From positions 44,880-108,879 of the forward strand of contig JAHIVB010000013.1 of the NCBI GenBank assembly GCA_018816905.1: 64,000 nucleotides of DNA. The letters run 5' to 3'. Numbering within the stretch: the stretch's first letter is position 1; each line of letters opens with the position of its first letter. The position numbers and the translations under genes were made by a program. The stretch comes from Bacillota bacterium (lineage in GTDB: Bacteria > Bacillota_I > Bacilli_A > Izemoplasmatales > Hujiaoplasmataceae). Of this stretch, positions 51,858 to 60,410 are shown in pieces. The notes under the pieces were generated by a model. That model made no database searches and was not told where the DNA came from. It worked only from the letters and a program-made list of their open reading frames with translations.

Positions 51858-54112
51858 ATTTTCACCCCTTTAAATAATTGAACAAATTTTAATCGTAAAG
51901 CGTTTAAAACAACTGTAACGCTACTCAAGCTCATAGCCAAACTTCCAAATACCGGTGTCAGCAACAATCCGAAAGGACGGTAGAGTATTCCAAAAGCAAC
52001 AGGTATTAATATTATATTATAAAAGAAGGCCCAAAACAAATTCATTCTTACAATATTCATTGTTTTTTTACTTAATGTCAATGTTTTGATGACATCTCTC
52101 AAATCATTTTTGATTAAAATAATTTCTGCAGAGTCAAGCGCAATGTCAGAACCCGCGCCAATCGCGATCCCAATATCGCTTCTTACCAAGGCAATCGAAT
52201 CATTGATTCCATCTCCGACCATAGCGACTTTCTTTCCGCGTTCCATATATTCAATCACGATCTTTTCTTTTTCGGCTGGCAGAACTCCTGAATATACCGT
52301 AGAAATGCCCAGTTCTTCTTTCCAAGATAAAGCGCTTAATTCATGATCACCCGTCAACATCACGACTTCATATCCCATTTGATTTAACCAATCGATGGCT
52401 TCTATGCTTCCTTCTTTGACTTCGTCTCTTAATGCGATCATTCCAATCAATTCAGTATTATTGGAAAAATAGACGACTGTCTTCCCTTCTTTTGAAAGAG
52501 ATTTCAGTTTTTCTTCGTAAATCGATACATCAATTCCGTTTTCATTCATCAAGGATGTATTACCTACGAGATAAAGTGCTTCATCCACGATGCCTGACAC
52601 CCCTTTCCCAGGGATGTCAAGTGGGCTCTTGACTTTGATTTTCTTCGAAACAGATGATTCCAAATACGAAGCTATCGATCTTGCCAATGGGTGATTAGAG
52701 TAAGATTCCAATCCATATAAGATGTTGTTAAAATCAGATTCGTTGATACTGTTAAATTTGATGACCTCCGATACTGTCGGCTTTCCTTTGGTAATCGTTC
52801 CGGTTTTATCCAGAATGATTGTGTCTATTTTTTCTGCCTTTTGTAAAGCATTTGCGGATTTGATCAATATTCCGTTTTCGGCTCCCTTTCCGGTTCCAAC
52901 CATCATTGCGACGGGAGTTGCCAGTCCTAAAGCACAGGGACAAGATATCACCAGTATTGTAATCATGATTGAAAGAGAAAATGAAAAACTTTCTCCGAGC
53001 AACATCCATAAAATAAATCCTATTATTGATATTCCAATGACTACCGGTACAAAATAACCTGAAATGGTATCCGCTAGTTTTTGAATCGGAGCTTTGGACA
53101 TCGATGCTTCTTCAACCAACTTGATGATTTGGTTGAGAGACGTTTCTTTTCCGACTTTCGTCGCTTTAAAATGAAATGAACCTGATTGATTCAGTGTTGC
53201 ACACATCACGGCATCACCCGGTTTTTTATCAACCGGAATCGGTTCTCCTGAAATCATCGATTCATCAATGGTAGTGAATCCATCCACAATCAGCCCGTCA
53301 ACAGGAACGCTCATCCCAGGTTTGACAAGCAATAAATCTCCAGTTTGAATTTGGTCGGGATGAATCTCAATCGTTTCTTGGTCTTTAACCAAAAAAGCAA
53401 TCTTCGGCGCAAGTCCCAATAACTTTTTCAATTCTGATTTTGTTTTTCCTTTACTTGCACTTTCAAGATATTTTCCTAAAGTAACCAAAGTTAAAATAGC
53501 ACCTGAAGCTTCAAAGTAAAGATTCATTGATGCCATATGGATCATTTCATGATTCGAGATGGATGCACCATAGAACATGATGAACATTTGTAGAATGCTG
53601 TAACTGATTGCCGCAAATGAACCAATCGCTATCAGTGAATCCATGTTAGGACGGAAATGAAATAGATTCCTAAAACCGACCGTGAAATATTTGAAATTGA
53701 CGAAAAGAATAGGCAACACCAGTAAAAATAGAGTAAAGCCGTAGATTAGACTATTCGCAGTTCCTGTAAATATGGAAGGAACCCAAAGTCCAATCATCGG
53801 TCCCATTGACAAATAAATGAGCGGAATAAAAAAAACGATGGAGATGCTTAATCGATTTCTAAGTTCTTTTATTTCGTCGTTTTGTGATAATTTTTCTTCT
53901 GAATCTTCAACTTTTGCTCTATACCCCGCCCATTTGACAGTTTTAACAATGGTATTTAGATTAGATAAGGATTCATCAAAATCCACTACCATCTTATTCG
54001 TGAGTAAACTGATACTTACATCGTTGATTCCAGGTAAGTTCTTAACATCTTTTTCAATGGTCCTTTGACATGCAGAACAAGTCATTCCGGAGACTTCAAA
54101 TTTTTGCTTCAT
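51854..54112 (-). CDS. copA: Cu+-exporting P1B-type ATPase CopA
   Basis: A 752-residue heavy-metal ATPase. It has one N-terminal HMA domain (GMTCSACQ), eight membrane helices, actuator motif SGEPIPVDK, the Cu(I) transport motif SCPCALGLATP, the phosphorylation motif DKTGTITKG, the nucleotide-domain SNHPLARSI (HP motif) and GDGINDS. ATG at 54112 after GGGAGGGGTGTAT. It has a perfect consensus promoter and is followed by copZ and csoR, making an autoregulated copper efflux operon. Confidence 0.96.
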   Translation of the reverse strand: MKQKFEVSGMTCSACQRTIEKDVKNLPGINDVSISLLTNKMVVDFDESLSNLNTIVKTVKWAGYRAKVEDSEEKLSQNDEIKELRNRLSISIVFFIPLIYLSMGPMIGLWVPSIFTGTANSLIYGFTLFLLVLPILFVNFKYFTVGFRNLFHFRPNMDSLIAIGSFAAISYSILQMFIMFYGASISNHEMIHMASMNLYFEASGAILTLVTLGKYLESASKGKTKSELKKLLGLAPKIAFLVKDQETIEIHPDQIQTGDLLLVKPGMSVPVDGLIVDGFTTIDESMISGEPIPVDKKPGDAVMCATLNQSGSFHFKATKVGKETSLNQIIKLVEEASMSKAPIQKLADTISGYFVPVVIGISIIGFILWMLLGESFSFSLSIMITILVISCPCALGLATPVAMMVGTGKGAENGILIKSANALQKAEKIDTIILDKTGTITKGKPTVSEVIKFNSINESDFNNILYGLESYSNHPLARSIASYLESSVSKKIKVKSPLDIPGKGVSGIVDEALYLVGNTSLMNENGIDVSIYEEKLKSLSKEGKTVVYFSNNTELIGMIALRDEVKEGSIEAIDWLNQMGYEVVMLTGDHELSALSWKEELGISTVYSGVLPAEKEKIVIEYMERGKKVAMVGDGINDSIALVRSDIGIAIGAGSDIALDSAEIILIKNDLRDVIKTLTLSKKTMNIVRMNLFWAFFYNIILIPVAFGILYRPFGLLLTPVFGSLAMSLSSVTVVLNALRLKFVQLFKGVKI

Positions 54113-54136
54113 ATACACCCCTCCCCCCGTGTGCTA
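54113..54136 (-). promoter_or_regulatory. Possible CsoR operator
   Basis: Directly after the -10, the minus strand reads ACACGGGGGGAGGGGTGT, a G-rich tract flanked by ACAC/GTGT arms, overlapping the copA ribosome site. CsoR operators are G-tract pseudo-palindromes, so this is a candidate only. Confidence 0.4.
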
Positions 54137-54165
54137 ATTATATCATGCTCCATCAAATCTGTCAA
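54137..54165 (-). promoter_or_regulatory. Perfect consensus promoter of copA-copZ-csoR
   Basis: TTGACA (54160-54165), 17-base spacer, TATAAT (54137-54142) on the minus strand. A perfect promoter needs tight repression, fitting CsoR. Confidence 0.9.
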
Positions 54166-54192
54166 AAGAAAAGAACCACGATTCGTGGTTCT
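54166..54192 (-). terminator. Terminator after the CAT-like gene
   Basis: AGAACCACG-AAT-CGTGGTTCT followed by TTTCTTTTG on the minus strand; immediately precedes the copA -35. Confidence 0.83.
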
Positions 54193-54817
54193 AAATGAAT
54201 TGATTAATCGATTCTTGAAGCTTCATGAAATACATTCCCACATGGTATCCATCACATAACGCATGATGAACCGTGACAGAGAGTGGCATCGTCACAACGC
54301 CAGACTGTTCAGTATATTTCCCCCATGCAATTCGAGGAATGGAGTCTGGATGTAATGTATCATAAGGATGCTTCATGTCTGTGAAGCTTACCCATGGAAT
54401 GGTTGTAATGTAGATGGTATCGTCTCTACCATATTCTTCAACCAATTCTTTCCCGGATCTAGCTTTTTCAATGTTATCCTGTGTTTCCTTCACAAATTCA
54501 TTCATGTTTTCTTTGAAAACGGAAGGTACAAACATCACAAGATTCGTATTGGAGAGCACCGTGAAGGAAGGATGAACAACGTCGTGTAATACGACCTCAT
54601 CTCCTCTAATTCTAGTTCTAAACTCATCAATCTCCATGACGATTTTAAATACATGATATAGCATCAGCGCAAAGAAAGACATTTGATGATTTTTAGAATA
54701 CTGAAGTAGTTTTGTGACATCGATATTCGCTGTTAAACTAAAATGAGGCATGTCGTAATTTTTATAAAAATCGTAATGAGTCCTTCTAGGCCAAACGGCT
54801 AAATCAATCTTTCTCAT
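54191..54817 (-). CDS. Chloramphenicol acetyltransferase (CAT)-like enzyme
   Basis: A 208-residue protein of the CAT fold. The catalytic motif HHALCDGYHV (HHxxxDG) is near residue 183, and the N terminus (RRTHYDFYKNYDMPHFSLTANID) resembles the type A CAT family. It would transfer acetyl from acetyl-CoA to a hydroxyl. Whether chloramphenicol is the substrate cannot be told; chromosomal CAT-like genes often have other or no known substrates. ATG at 54817 after TTAGGAGATGGATTT. Downstream of the propeller gene (22 bases), with terminator, probably in one operon. Confidence 0.85.
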   Translation of the reverse strand: MRKIDLAVWPRRTHYDFYKNYDMPHFSLTANIDVTKLLQYSKNHQMSFFALMLYHVFKIVMEIDEFRTRIRGDEVVLHDVVHPSFTVLSNTNLVMFVPSVFKENMNEFVKETQDNIEKARSGKELVEEYGRDDTIYITTIPWVSFTDMKHPYDTLHPDSIPRIAWGKYTEQSGVVTMPLSVTVHHALCDGYHVGMYFMKLQESINQFI

Positions 54818-54839
54818 AAATCCATCTCCTAACAAAACA

Positions 54840-56108
54840 TTATGATTGTCTTCGTTTTAACAAATAAATCAAAGTGAATCCGGTTGCCAAACTTAATCCA
54901 ATTCCTATGAAAGAAAAGATATACACGGAATCGATAGTTTCTTCTTCATCAATGACATCTTCTTCATCTTCAGCAAGCTCATAGAGGTTTTCAAACCAAG
55001 ACAAGGTATCGTCATAACAACTTGCGACGATGACATCAAGATATCCGTCATTGTTTAAATCTCCCACCACTGCATTTTTTGCACCATTCGACGTATGAGA
55101 TATCTTGGGCATTTCAACAAATGAACCATTTCCTTCATTATGAAACCACCAAATAGAATCATCCAAATATCCAGCGACAAGAACATCCTCGAACCCATCT
55201 TTGTCAAAATCTCCGGTTTTAACAGAGTTTGGTCCTCGGATATCAGTCGATATCGGAGGGTGCTCCGTAAAAGTAAGGTCCTTGTTATTTTCGTACCATA
55301 GGACTGAATTATCGGCTAAACCGGTTGCCAGCACATCATCCCAACCGTCATTGTTTAAATCACTTGCATAAACGGTTATCGCTCCGTTCAAAGTTGTAGA
55401 TATCGGGGTTTGCGCTGAAAATGTCCTGTCGTTGTTATTGATATATAAACGAATGGAATCGTCTCCATAGCTAGAAGTCAAGATATCTAAATCACCATCA
55501 TGATCCAAATCACTTACAGTAACACCATTGGCTTCAATGACGGATGAATCAACAATCAGGGGTTCCTCAAAAGACCCTGCCAAGTCATTATAAAACACAC
55601 GAATGGAATCGTCTTCTTGCGAAGCTGACAAGATGTCATTAAACCCATCTCCATCTATATCTGCCGCATAAACACAGAATACACTATCTGATGAAACTGA
55701 AACAGGGTCTTGAGCTGTGAAAGTACCATCGCCGTTGTTTAGAAACCAACCAATCGTATCATTGAATGAACTCAATGAAAGAATATCTTTCCATCCATCG
55801 TTATCTAGATCACTTGCATATACAGAGACGGCTCCAGGAAATGTATCGGATATGATGATCGTGTCTGAGAAACTAGAATCACCAAGATTTCGATGCCAAG
55901 CAATAACCCCGCTATTCGTTCCTGTAGTCAAAACATCCTCGAAACCGTCGTTATCGAGGTCCGCGATGAAGACGGACCAAGCCCCATCAATCGTAGAAGA
56001 AATCACTTTTTTTTCAGAAAAAGTGACGGTTGGTTCTTCATCAATTGTCTCTACAGTAAGTTCAACTCCAAAAACAAATAAGATTCCAAATAGTGCAATC
56101 CACTTCAT
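54840..56108 (-). CDS. Surface seven-bladed FG-GAP/VCBS beta-propeller protein
   Basis: A 422-residue protein. A short hydrophobic N terminus (MKWIALFGILFVFGVEL) serves as signal peptide. Seven FG-GAP/VCBS repeats follow, each with a Ca-binding motif starting at residues 50, 100, 150, 200, 250, 300 and 350 (DLDNDG, DLDNDG, DIDGDG, DLDHDG, DLNNDG, DFDKDG, DLNNDG), so the period is exactly 50. An acidic linker (380-393) and a membrane helix (394-416) with KRRQS tail anchor it. It should be a calcium-stabilised adhesin or sensor outside the cell. ATG after AGAGGGTTACTCT. 18 bases downstream of the aldo/keto reductase gene. Confidence 0.87.
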   Translation of the reverse strand: MKWIALFGILFVFGVELTVETIDEEPTVTFSEKKVISSTIDGAWSVFIADLDNDGFEDVLTTGTNSGVIAWHRNLGDSSFSDTIIISDTFPGAVSVYASDLDNDGWKDILSLSSFNDTIGWFLNNGDGTFTAQDPVSVSSDSVFCVYAADIDGDGFNDILSASQEDDSIRVFYNDLAGSFEEPLIVDSSVIEANGVTVSDLDHDGDLDILTSSYGDDSIRLYINNNDRTFSAQTPISTTLNGAITVYASDLNNDGWDDVLATGLADNSVLWYENNKDLTFTEHPPISTDIRGPNSVKTGDFDKDGFEDVLVAGYLDDSIWWFHNEGNGSFVEMPKISHTSNGAKNAVVGDLNNDGYLDVIVASCYDDTLSWFENLYELAEDEEDVIDEEETIDSVYIFSFIGIGLSLATGFTLIYLLKRRQS

Positions 56109-56126
56109 AGAGTAACCCTCTACTAT

Positions 56127-56951
56127 TTATCGTTTAAAAGATAATTTATCAATTCTCATCATATCTTCATCTGTGATCTCAAAATCAAAAACATTCAAAT
56201 TTTCCGCTATTCTATGCTTGTGTACCGATTTTGGGAGTGGAAGGTGACCGTGTTGCAAACTCCAACGAAGTGCAATCTGACCGGCGTTTTTATGATATTT
56301 TTCCGCAATTTCATGGATTTCTTTCGATTCGAATAACCTTCCAGTCGCAAATGGTGAATAAGCTTCAATTAAGATATGATGTTCTCTTGCAAACAAAACG
56401 GTTTCTTCTTGCAAAACACCAGGATTCAAATATATTTGATTGACGTGTGGTACAAATCCCGTTGCGTCAATCAAAGGTTTGATGTGTTCCGGTCCAAAAT
56501 TAGATACGCCAATCGAACGAATGTATCCATCATGATAAAGTTTGACAAAAGCTTTCCAACTTTCAATGTTTAAATCGGTATATTCCAAAGCGTCTTTCGA
56601 AGAGCCCCAAGGCTTTGGCGCATGGATTAAGTATAAATCAAGATACTTTACTCCAAGCCGGTCAAGCGTCTTATGAAACTCATCCATTGTAATCTGGTAC
56701 CCTTTCAATTCAGCCTTGAGTTTGGATGTAATAAAAACTTCTGCTCTCTTCAAGCCCGAATCTTTAATCGCCTTTCCTACGGATTCTTCATTTCCATATG
56801 CCGCAGCAGTATCAATATGCCTATACCCCGCTTCTAGCGCATCTTTTGTGGATTGATAAGCGACTTCTCCGTTAGGAATCTGCCAAGTTCCAAATGCAAT
56901 GGATGGAATGATGACTCCATTGCTCAAAATATATTCTTTTTCTATTTTCAT
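56127..56951 (-). CDS. Aldo/keto reductase
   Basis: A 274-residue NADPH-dependent reductase with the (alpha/beta)8 barrel. The catalytic tetrad is visible: Asp47 and Tyr52 (HIDTAAAYGNE), Lys77 (ITSKLK) and His110 (LYLIHAP). IGVSNFGPEHI and LPKSVHKHRI (cofactor binding) are also present. Close to the 2,5-diketo-gluconate reductase/YtbE type; substrates are broad carbonyls. ATG after GTTGGAGGTATTTTAAA. First of three genes going to the propeller and CAT-like genes. Confidence 0.93.
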   Translation of the reverse strand: MKIEKEYILSNGVIIPSIAFGTWQIPNGEVAYQSTKDALEAGYRHIDTAAAYGNEESVGKAIKDSGLKRAEVFITSKLKAELKGYQITMDEFHKTLDRLGVKYLDLYLIHAPKPWGSSKDALEYTDLNIESWKAFVKLYHDGYIRSIGVSNFGPEHIKPLIDATGFVPHVNQIYLNPGVLQEETVLFAREHHILIEAYSPFATGRLFESKEIHEIAEKYHKNAGQIALRWSLQHGHLPLPKSVHKHRIAENLNVFDFEITDEDMMRIDKLSFKR

Positions 56952-56974
56952 TTTAAAATACCTCCAACTTCATT

Positions 56975-57003
56975 ATAACAATAAACAGACAAATTTTTGT
57001 CTG
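56975..57003 (-). terminator. Terminator after mscL
   Basis: Perfect CAGACAAA / TTTGTCTG arms (56986-56993 with 56996-57003) followed by TTTATTGTTATAAT on the minus strand; the last bases also contain the -10 of the aldo/keto reductase gene. Confidence 0.6.
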
Positions 57004-57027
57004 AAACACTTTATTCAATCAAACGGA

Positions 57028-57420
57028 TTACTGTTTTTCCGCTGGAGTAATGATGGCTTCTTTTAACTGTTCTAATTTTTTTTGCATTCCCACAACGACT
57101 TTTAATGCGAGGAAAATCGCAAATGCGATGATTAGAAAATCTAATATTGTTTGAATAAACGCACCATATTTCAATAAAACGGCATCTTCAGACAAAATCA
57201 ACGTTCCTAAGACTGAATCATACGTAGCGGAACCTCTTAAAACCAAATAAAGTTTCGTAATGTCAGACTTCACAATCAAACTCAGAAGCGGCATAATGAT
57301 GTCGCCGACGAAACTTTTGATGATTGCATTAAAAGCACTACCGACCACAATACCGACAGCCATATCTATTGCATTTCCTTTTGAAATAAACGCTTTAAAC
57401 TCACTGAACCATTTTTTCAT
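57028..57420 (-). CDS. mscL: Large-conductance mechanosensitive channel MscL
   Basis: A 130-residue channel that opens under membrane tension during osmotic downshock. It has the conserved N-terminal amphipathic start (MKKWFSEFKAFISKGNAIDMAVG), TM1 with AVGIVVGSAFNAI, an external loop, TM2 (about 75-100) and a C-terminal helical bundle. The ATG at 57420 follows GAGGTGAAAATT. Promoter and terminator present. Confidence 0.95.
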   Translation of the reverse strand: MKKWFSEFKAFISKGNAIDMAVGIVVGSAFNAIIKSFVGDIIMPLLSLIVKSDITKLYLVLRGSATYDSVLGTLILSEDAVLLKYGAFIQTILDFLIIAFAIFLALKVVVGMQKKLEQLKEAIITPAEKQ

Positions 57421-57438
57421 AATTTTCACCTCAAAAAT

Positions 57439-57467
57439 ATTGTACTAGATTCAATGAATTCATTCAA
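57439..57467 (-). promoter_or_regulatory. Promoter of mscL
   Basis: TTGAAT (57462-57467), 17-base spacer, TACAAT (57439-57444) on the minus strand. Confidence 0.72.
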
Positions 57468-57482
57468 GCCTCGCACTGAATA

Positions 57483-57511
57483 TTGTATTAATAATCAAAT
57501 CAGTGTATAAT
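57483..57511 (+). promoter_or_regulatory. Promoter of ridA
   Basis: TTGTAT (57483-57488), 17-base spacer, TATAAT (57506-57511). Confidence 0.78.
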
Positions 57512-57540
57512 GAGACTAGACAATTTATGAGGAGGAAACT

Positions 57541-57918
57541 ATGAAAAAAGTAATTTATTCCACCCTTGCTCCAAAAGCCATCGGCCCTTATTCACAAGCT
57601 ATTATGGCTGATAACACCCTTTATGTCTCCGGACAACTTCCAATTCTGACAGAATCCGGAAATCTGATTGAAGAGAAAATCGAACTTCAGACTGAAAAAG
57701 TGCTTTCTCACATCAAATCAATCATTTTGGAAGCTGGATTTCAACTGACCGATGTTGTAAAAACCACAGTCTACTTATCGAGCATGACTAATTTTCCAGC
57801 AATGAATTTGGTATATGCATCCTTTTTTGGAGATCATAAACCCGCGAGAGTAACGATCGAAGTTGCCAGATTGCCTAAAAATGCTTTGATAGAGATTGAC
57901 TGCATCTGTGTTAAATAA
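57541..57918 (+). CDS. ridA: RidA-family reactive intermediate deaminase
   Basis: A 125-residue protein of the RidA/YjgF family, trimeric, which hydrolyses reactive enamines and imines from PLP enzymes to ketoacids and ammonia. Signatures: PKAIGPYSQAI, LYVSGQLPI, PARVTIEVARLP (the conserved Arg) and ALIEIDCI. ATG at 57541 after GAGGAGGAAACT. Monocistronic; convergent with rubredoxin and sharing its terminator. Confidence 0.95.
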   Translation: MKKVIYSTLAPKAIGPYSQAIMADNTLYVSGQLPILTESGNLIEEKIELQTEKVLSHIKSIILEAGFQLTDVVKTTVYLSSMTNFPAMNLVYASFFGDHKPARVTIEVARLPKNALIEIDCICVK

Positions 57919-57920
57919 GA

Positions 57921-57951
57921 AAAAAAACGATGAGATTCATCGTTTTTTTTA
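57921..57951. terminator. Bidirectional terminator between ridA and rubredoxin
   Basis: AAACGATGA-GAT-TCATCGTTT with a run of A on the left and eight T on the right, overlapping the rubredoxin stop. Confidence 0.85.
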
Positions 57952-58110
57952 ATCTAATAAACTAAAATTGTCTTTCGTAACTCCGCATTCTGGGCAAACC
58001 CAGTCCTCAGGAATATCTTCGAATGCCGTTCCTGGAGCGATTCCTCCATCTGGGTCTCCGAGTTCAGGGTCATAAACCCATCCACAAATATCACAAATCC
58101 ATTTTTGCAT
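57949..58110 (-). CDS. Rubredoxin
   Basis: A 53-residue iron-sulfur protein. It starts [19 protein letters not shown]; the iron ligands Cys6, Cys9, Cys39 and Cys42 are in two CxxC pairs (CDIC and CPEC), and the aromatic residues Trp4, Tyr13 and Trp37 of the core are present. It shuttles single electrons to oxygen- or peroxide-reducing enzymes (rubrerythrin, desulfoferrodoxin), none of which are in the window. The ATG at 58110 has GGAGGGAACAAT upstream. The gene is too short for the usual size cut-off and is easily missed. Confidence 0.97.
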   Translation of the reverse strand: MQKWICDICGWVYDPELGDPDGGIAPGTAFEDIPEDWVCPECGVTKDNFSLLD

Positions 58111-58144
58111 ATTGTTCCCTCCAATGGTATTTTTTCTTGCTTTA

Positions 58145-58173
58145 AATGTATCATACGCCCCCTAGGTTGTCAA
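58145..58173 (-). promoter_or_regulatory. Promoter of rubredoxin
   Basis: TTGACA (58168-58173), 17-base spacer, TACATT (58145-58150) on the minus strand. Confidence 0.75.
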
Positions 58174-58222
58174 GGCTTATGAAAAAAAGGGTAAACTGTT
58201 TTTGAAACATTTGGACAGACGA

Positions 58223-58251
58223 TTGCATTCAAAAATCAATAATGATAAAAT
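58223..58251 (+). promoter_or_regulatory. Promoter of hppA
   Basis: TTGCAT (58223-58228), 17-base spacer, TAAAAT (58246-58251). Confidence 0.7.
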
Positions 58252-58285
58252 ATAGCCTAGATACGTTTAGAATGGAGTGAAATAA

Positions 58286-60391
58286 ATGTCATTACTTTTT
58301 GCAATACTTTTCAGCATTTTCATCTCTTTACTCGCTTTTGGTTTTGCCGGATGGCTTTATCTTTGGGTTAAAAAACAAGACAGCTCAAACCCTAAAATTC
58401 ACTCAATCAGTGAACTGATTCGCAGTGGCGCTAATACTTTTCTGAGGAAAGAGTATATTATCCTAGCAAAGTTCGCAGGTGTTGTCGCAATCCTTATCTT
58501 ATTATTCTTGCCCGCACCCATATGGCACGGGAACTGGGTAGAGAATGTCACCATGACTATCGCATACCTCAGTGGTACCGTATTTAGTGCTTTTGCTGGT
58601 AAAATAGGAATATTCGTCGCGACGATTGCGAATAAAAAAACCGCCGAAGCAGCACAAAAAGGAATCAGGCCTAGTTTTCTATCGGGGTTCCGAGGTGGTG
58701 CAGTCATGGGTATGGCCGTTGTCGGATCCAGTTTATTAGGCGTTGCTTTAGTATTCTATATTACAAATAACCCTACCATGATTCTAGGATTTAGTTTCGG
58801 TGCTTCTTCTTTAGCTTTGTTCGCAAAAGCAGGCGGTGGAATTTTCACTAAAACTGCAGACATCAGTGCCGACTTAGTCGGAAAAGTCGAACTTGGAATT
58901 GCAGAAGACGATCCAAGAAATCCAGCAGTCATTGCGGATAATGTGGGCGACAACGTAGGTGACGTCGCAGGAATGGGTGCCGATTTGTTTGACTCTCACG
59001 TCGCAAGTATGGCTGCCGCTTTGGTCATCGGATCTGCCGTTGACATGATTGTAGGAGATTCTAGATTCACCGTCATGGTTTTTGCATATGCAGCCATTGG
59101 TCTTCTGGCTTCTATCATTGGTGTCGCAAATGCCAGAATGGGCAAAAAAGGCAACCCAACCAAAGCGCTCAATTCTAGTACTTATATTACGACAGCCTTA
59201 TTTACCGCACTTACGGCTCTTGCTACATGGATTTTCAATTTTGAATGGAGAATCTATTTTGCATCCATCGTCGGATTATTGGTTGGCGTCATCGTAGGTA
59301 TTGCAACCGACTATTTCACCGACGATTCCAAAAAGCCAGTTCAGAACACGGCTCGTGCAAGCGAAAGCGGGCCAGCTCTTACCATCATTTCAGGCGTTTC
59401 ATACGGATTTTTATCGGTACTACCTGCCATGGTTGGAATTGCATTTTCTGCTTTCATTGCCTATAAAATAGCAGCTCCTTTAGGAACTGCCACAGGAAAC
59501 GAAGTCGAATTCGCACTATTTGGTATCTCTATGGCAGCAGTTGGAATGCTTTCCATCGTAGGAATGATTATTTCAAACGATGCTTATGGCCCGATTGTCG
59601 ATAATGCAAGAGGACTCGCGGAGATGGGCAATCTTGGCGAGGAAGTCATTGCGATTACCGACGCTCTTGACTCCGCTGGTAATACCGTTAAAGCCGTAAC
59701 GAAAGGTTTTGCGATTGGCGCAGCTGGTTTAACAGTTATTTCACTTCTAGGTGCTTTCATCACTGAAGTCAACTCCGCAATCATAGAACGAGGTCTATCC
59801 GATCCTTTAATTCAAGGATTTGATATCATGAATCCTGCCGTCTTCTTCGGATTATTGATAGGTGCAGCCGTTCCAGCCGTATTCAGTGCATTATTGATGT
59901 TAGGTGTCAATCGAAACGCTGAAAGAATGGTCGCAGAAATCCATCGTCAGTTTGAAACCATTCCTGGTTTGAAAGAAGGAAAAGAAGGCGTAATGCCCGA
60001 ATCTGATAAATGTATTGAAATCGCTACGAACGGTGCTTTAAAAGAATTGATCCCTGCTGGACTTTTCGCAATCATCATCACCATTGTAGTAGGTTTTGTA
60101 GGTGGCGTATACGCCATTGGTGGATTCTTGGCCGGAAACATCGTCAGTGGTCTTCTCCTCGCTTTATTCATGTCCAACAGCGGTGGACTATGGGATAACT
60201 CGAAAAAATATGTCGAGTCTGGACATAATGGAGGCAAAGGTAGCGAAACTCACAAAGCGGCTGTTGTTGGAGATACTGTCGGTGATCCATTTAAAGATAC
60301 AGCTGGTCCATCAATCAACACTCAAATTACAGTGGTAAGTTTGATTGCGAGCCTTTTATCTGTCATTTTCTTGATGTATCACATTTTCTAA
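58286..60391 (+). CDS. hppA: Membrane-bound proton-pumping pyrophosphatase
   Basis: A 701-residue integral membrane pyrophosphatase with about 16 membrane helices. It hydrolyses pyrophosphate and pumps cations out. Active-site stretches are visible: DLVGKVELGIAEDDPRNPA, DNVGDNVGDVAGMGADLFDS, and GGxWDNSKKYVESG and DTVGDPFKDTAGPS near the C terminus. The class marker reads GNTVKAVTKGFAIG, with Lys and Thr at the two positions that mark K+-independent H+-pumping enzymes (K+-dependent ones have Ala there). ATG after GGAGTGAAATAA. Confidence 0.95.
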   Translation: MSLLFAILFSIFISLLAFGFAGWLYLWVKKQDSSNPKIHSISELIRSGANTFLRKEYIILAKFAGVVAILILLFLPAPIWHGNWVENVTMTIAYLSGTVFSAFAGKIGIFVATIANKKTAEAAQKGIRPSFLSGFRGGAVMGMAVVGSSLLGVALVFYITNNPTMILGFSFGASSLALFAKAGGGIFTKTADISADLVGKVELGIAEDDPRNPAVIADNVGDNVGDVAGMGADLFDSHVASMAAALVIGSAVDMIVGDSRFTVMVFAYAAIGLLASIIGVANARMGKKGNPTKALNSSTYITTALFTALTALATWIFNFEWRIYFASIVGLLVGVIVGIATDYFTDDSKKPVQNTARASESGPALTIISGVSYGFLSVLPAMVGIAFSAFIAYKIAAPLGTATGNEVEFALFGISMAAVGMLSIVGMIISNDAYGPIVDNARGLAEMGNLGEEVIAITDALDSAGNTVKAVTKGFAIGAAGLTVISLLGAFITEVNSAIIERGLSDPLIQGFDIMNPAVFFGLLIGAAVPAVFSALLMLGVNRNAERMVAEIHRQFETIPGLKEGKEGVMPESDKCIEIATNGALKELIPAGLFAIIITIVVGFVGGVYAIGGFLAGNIVSGLLLALFMSNSGGLWDNSKKYVESGHNGGKGSETHKAAVVGDTVGDPFKDTAGPSINTQITVVSLIASLLSVIFLMYHIF

Positions 60392-60410
60392 TCTAAAACA
60401 GGTGAACCAA

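Noticed and set aside
54191..54817. Transferred antibiotic resistance cassette
   Set aside because: The CAT-like gene has ordinary base composition, lies in an operon-like context and shows no repeats, integrase or insertion sequence around it.
57954..58154. Open frame of 66 codons overlapping the rubredoxin
   Set aside because: It is a different frame of the rubredoxin gene, which has all family motifs and the ribosome site.
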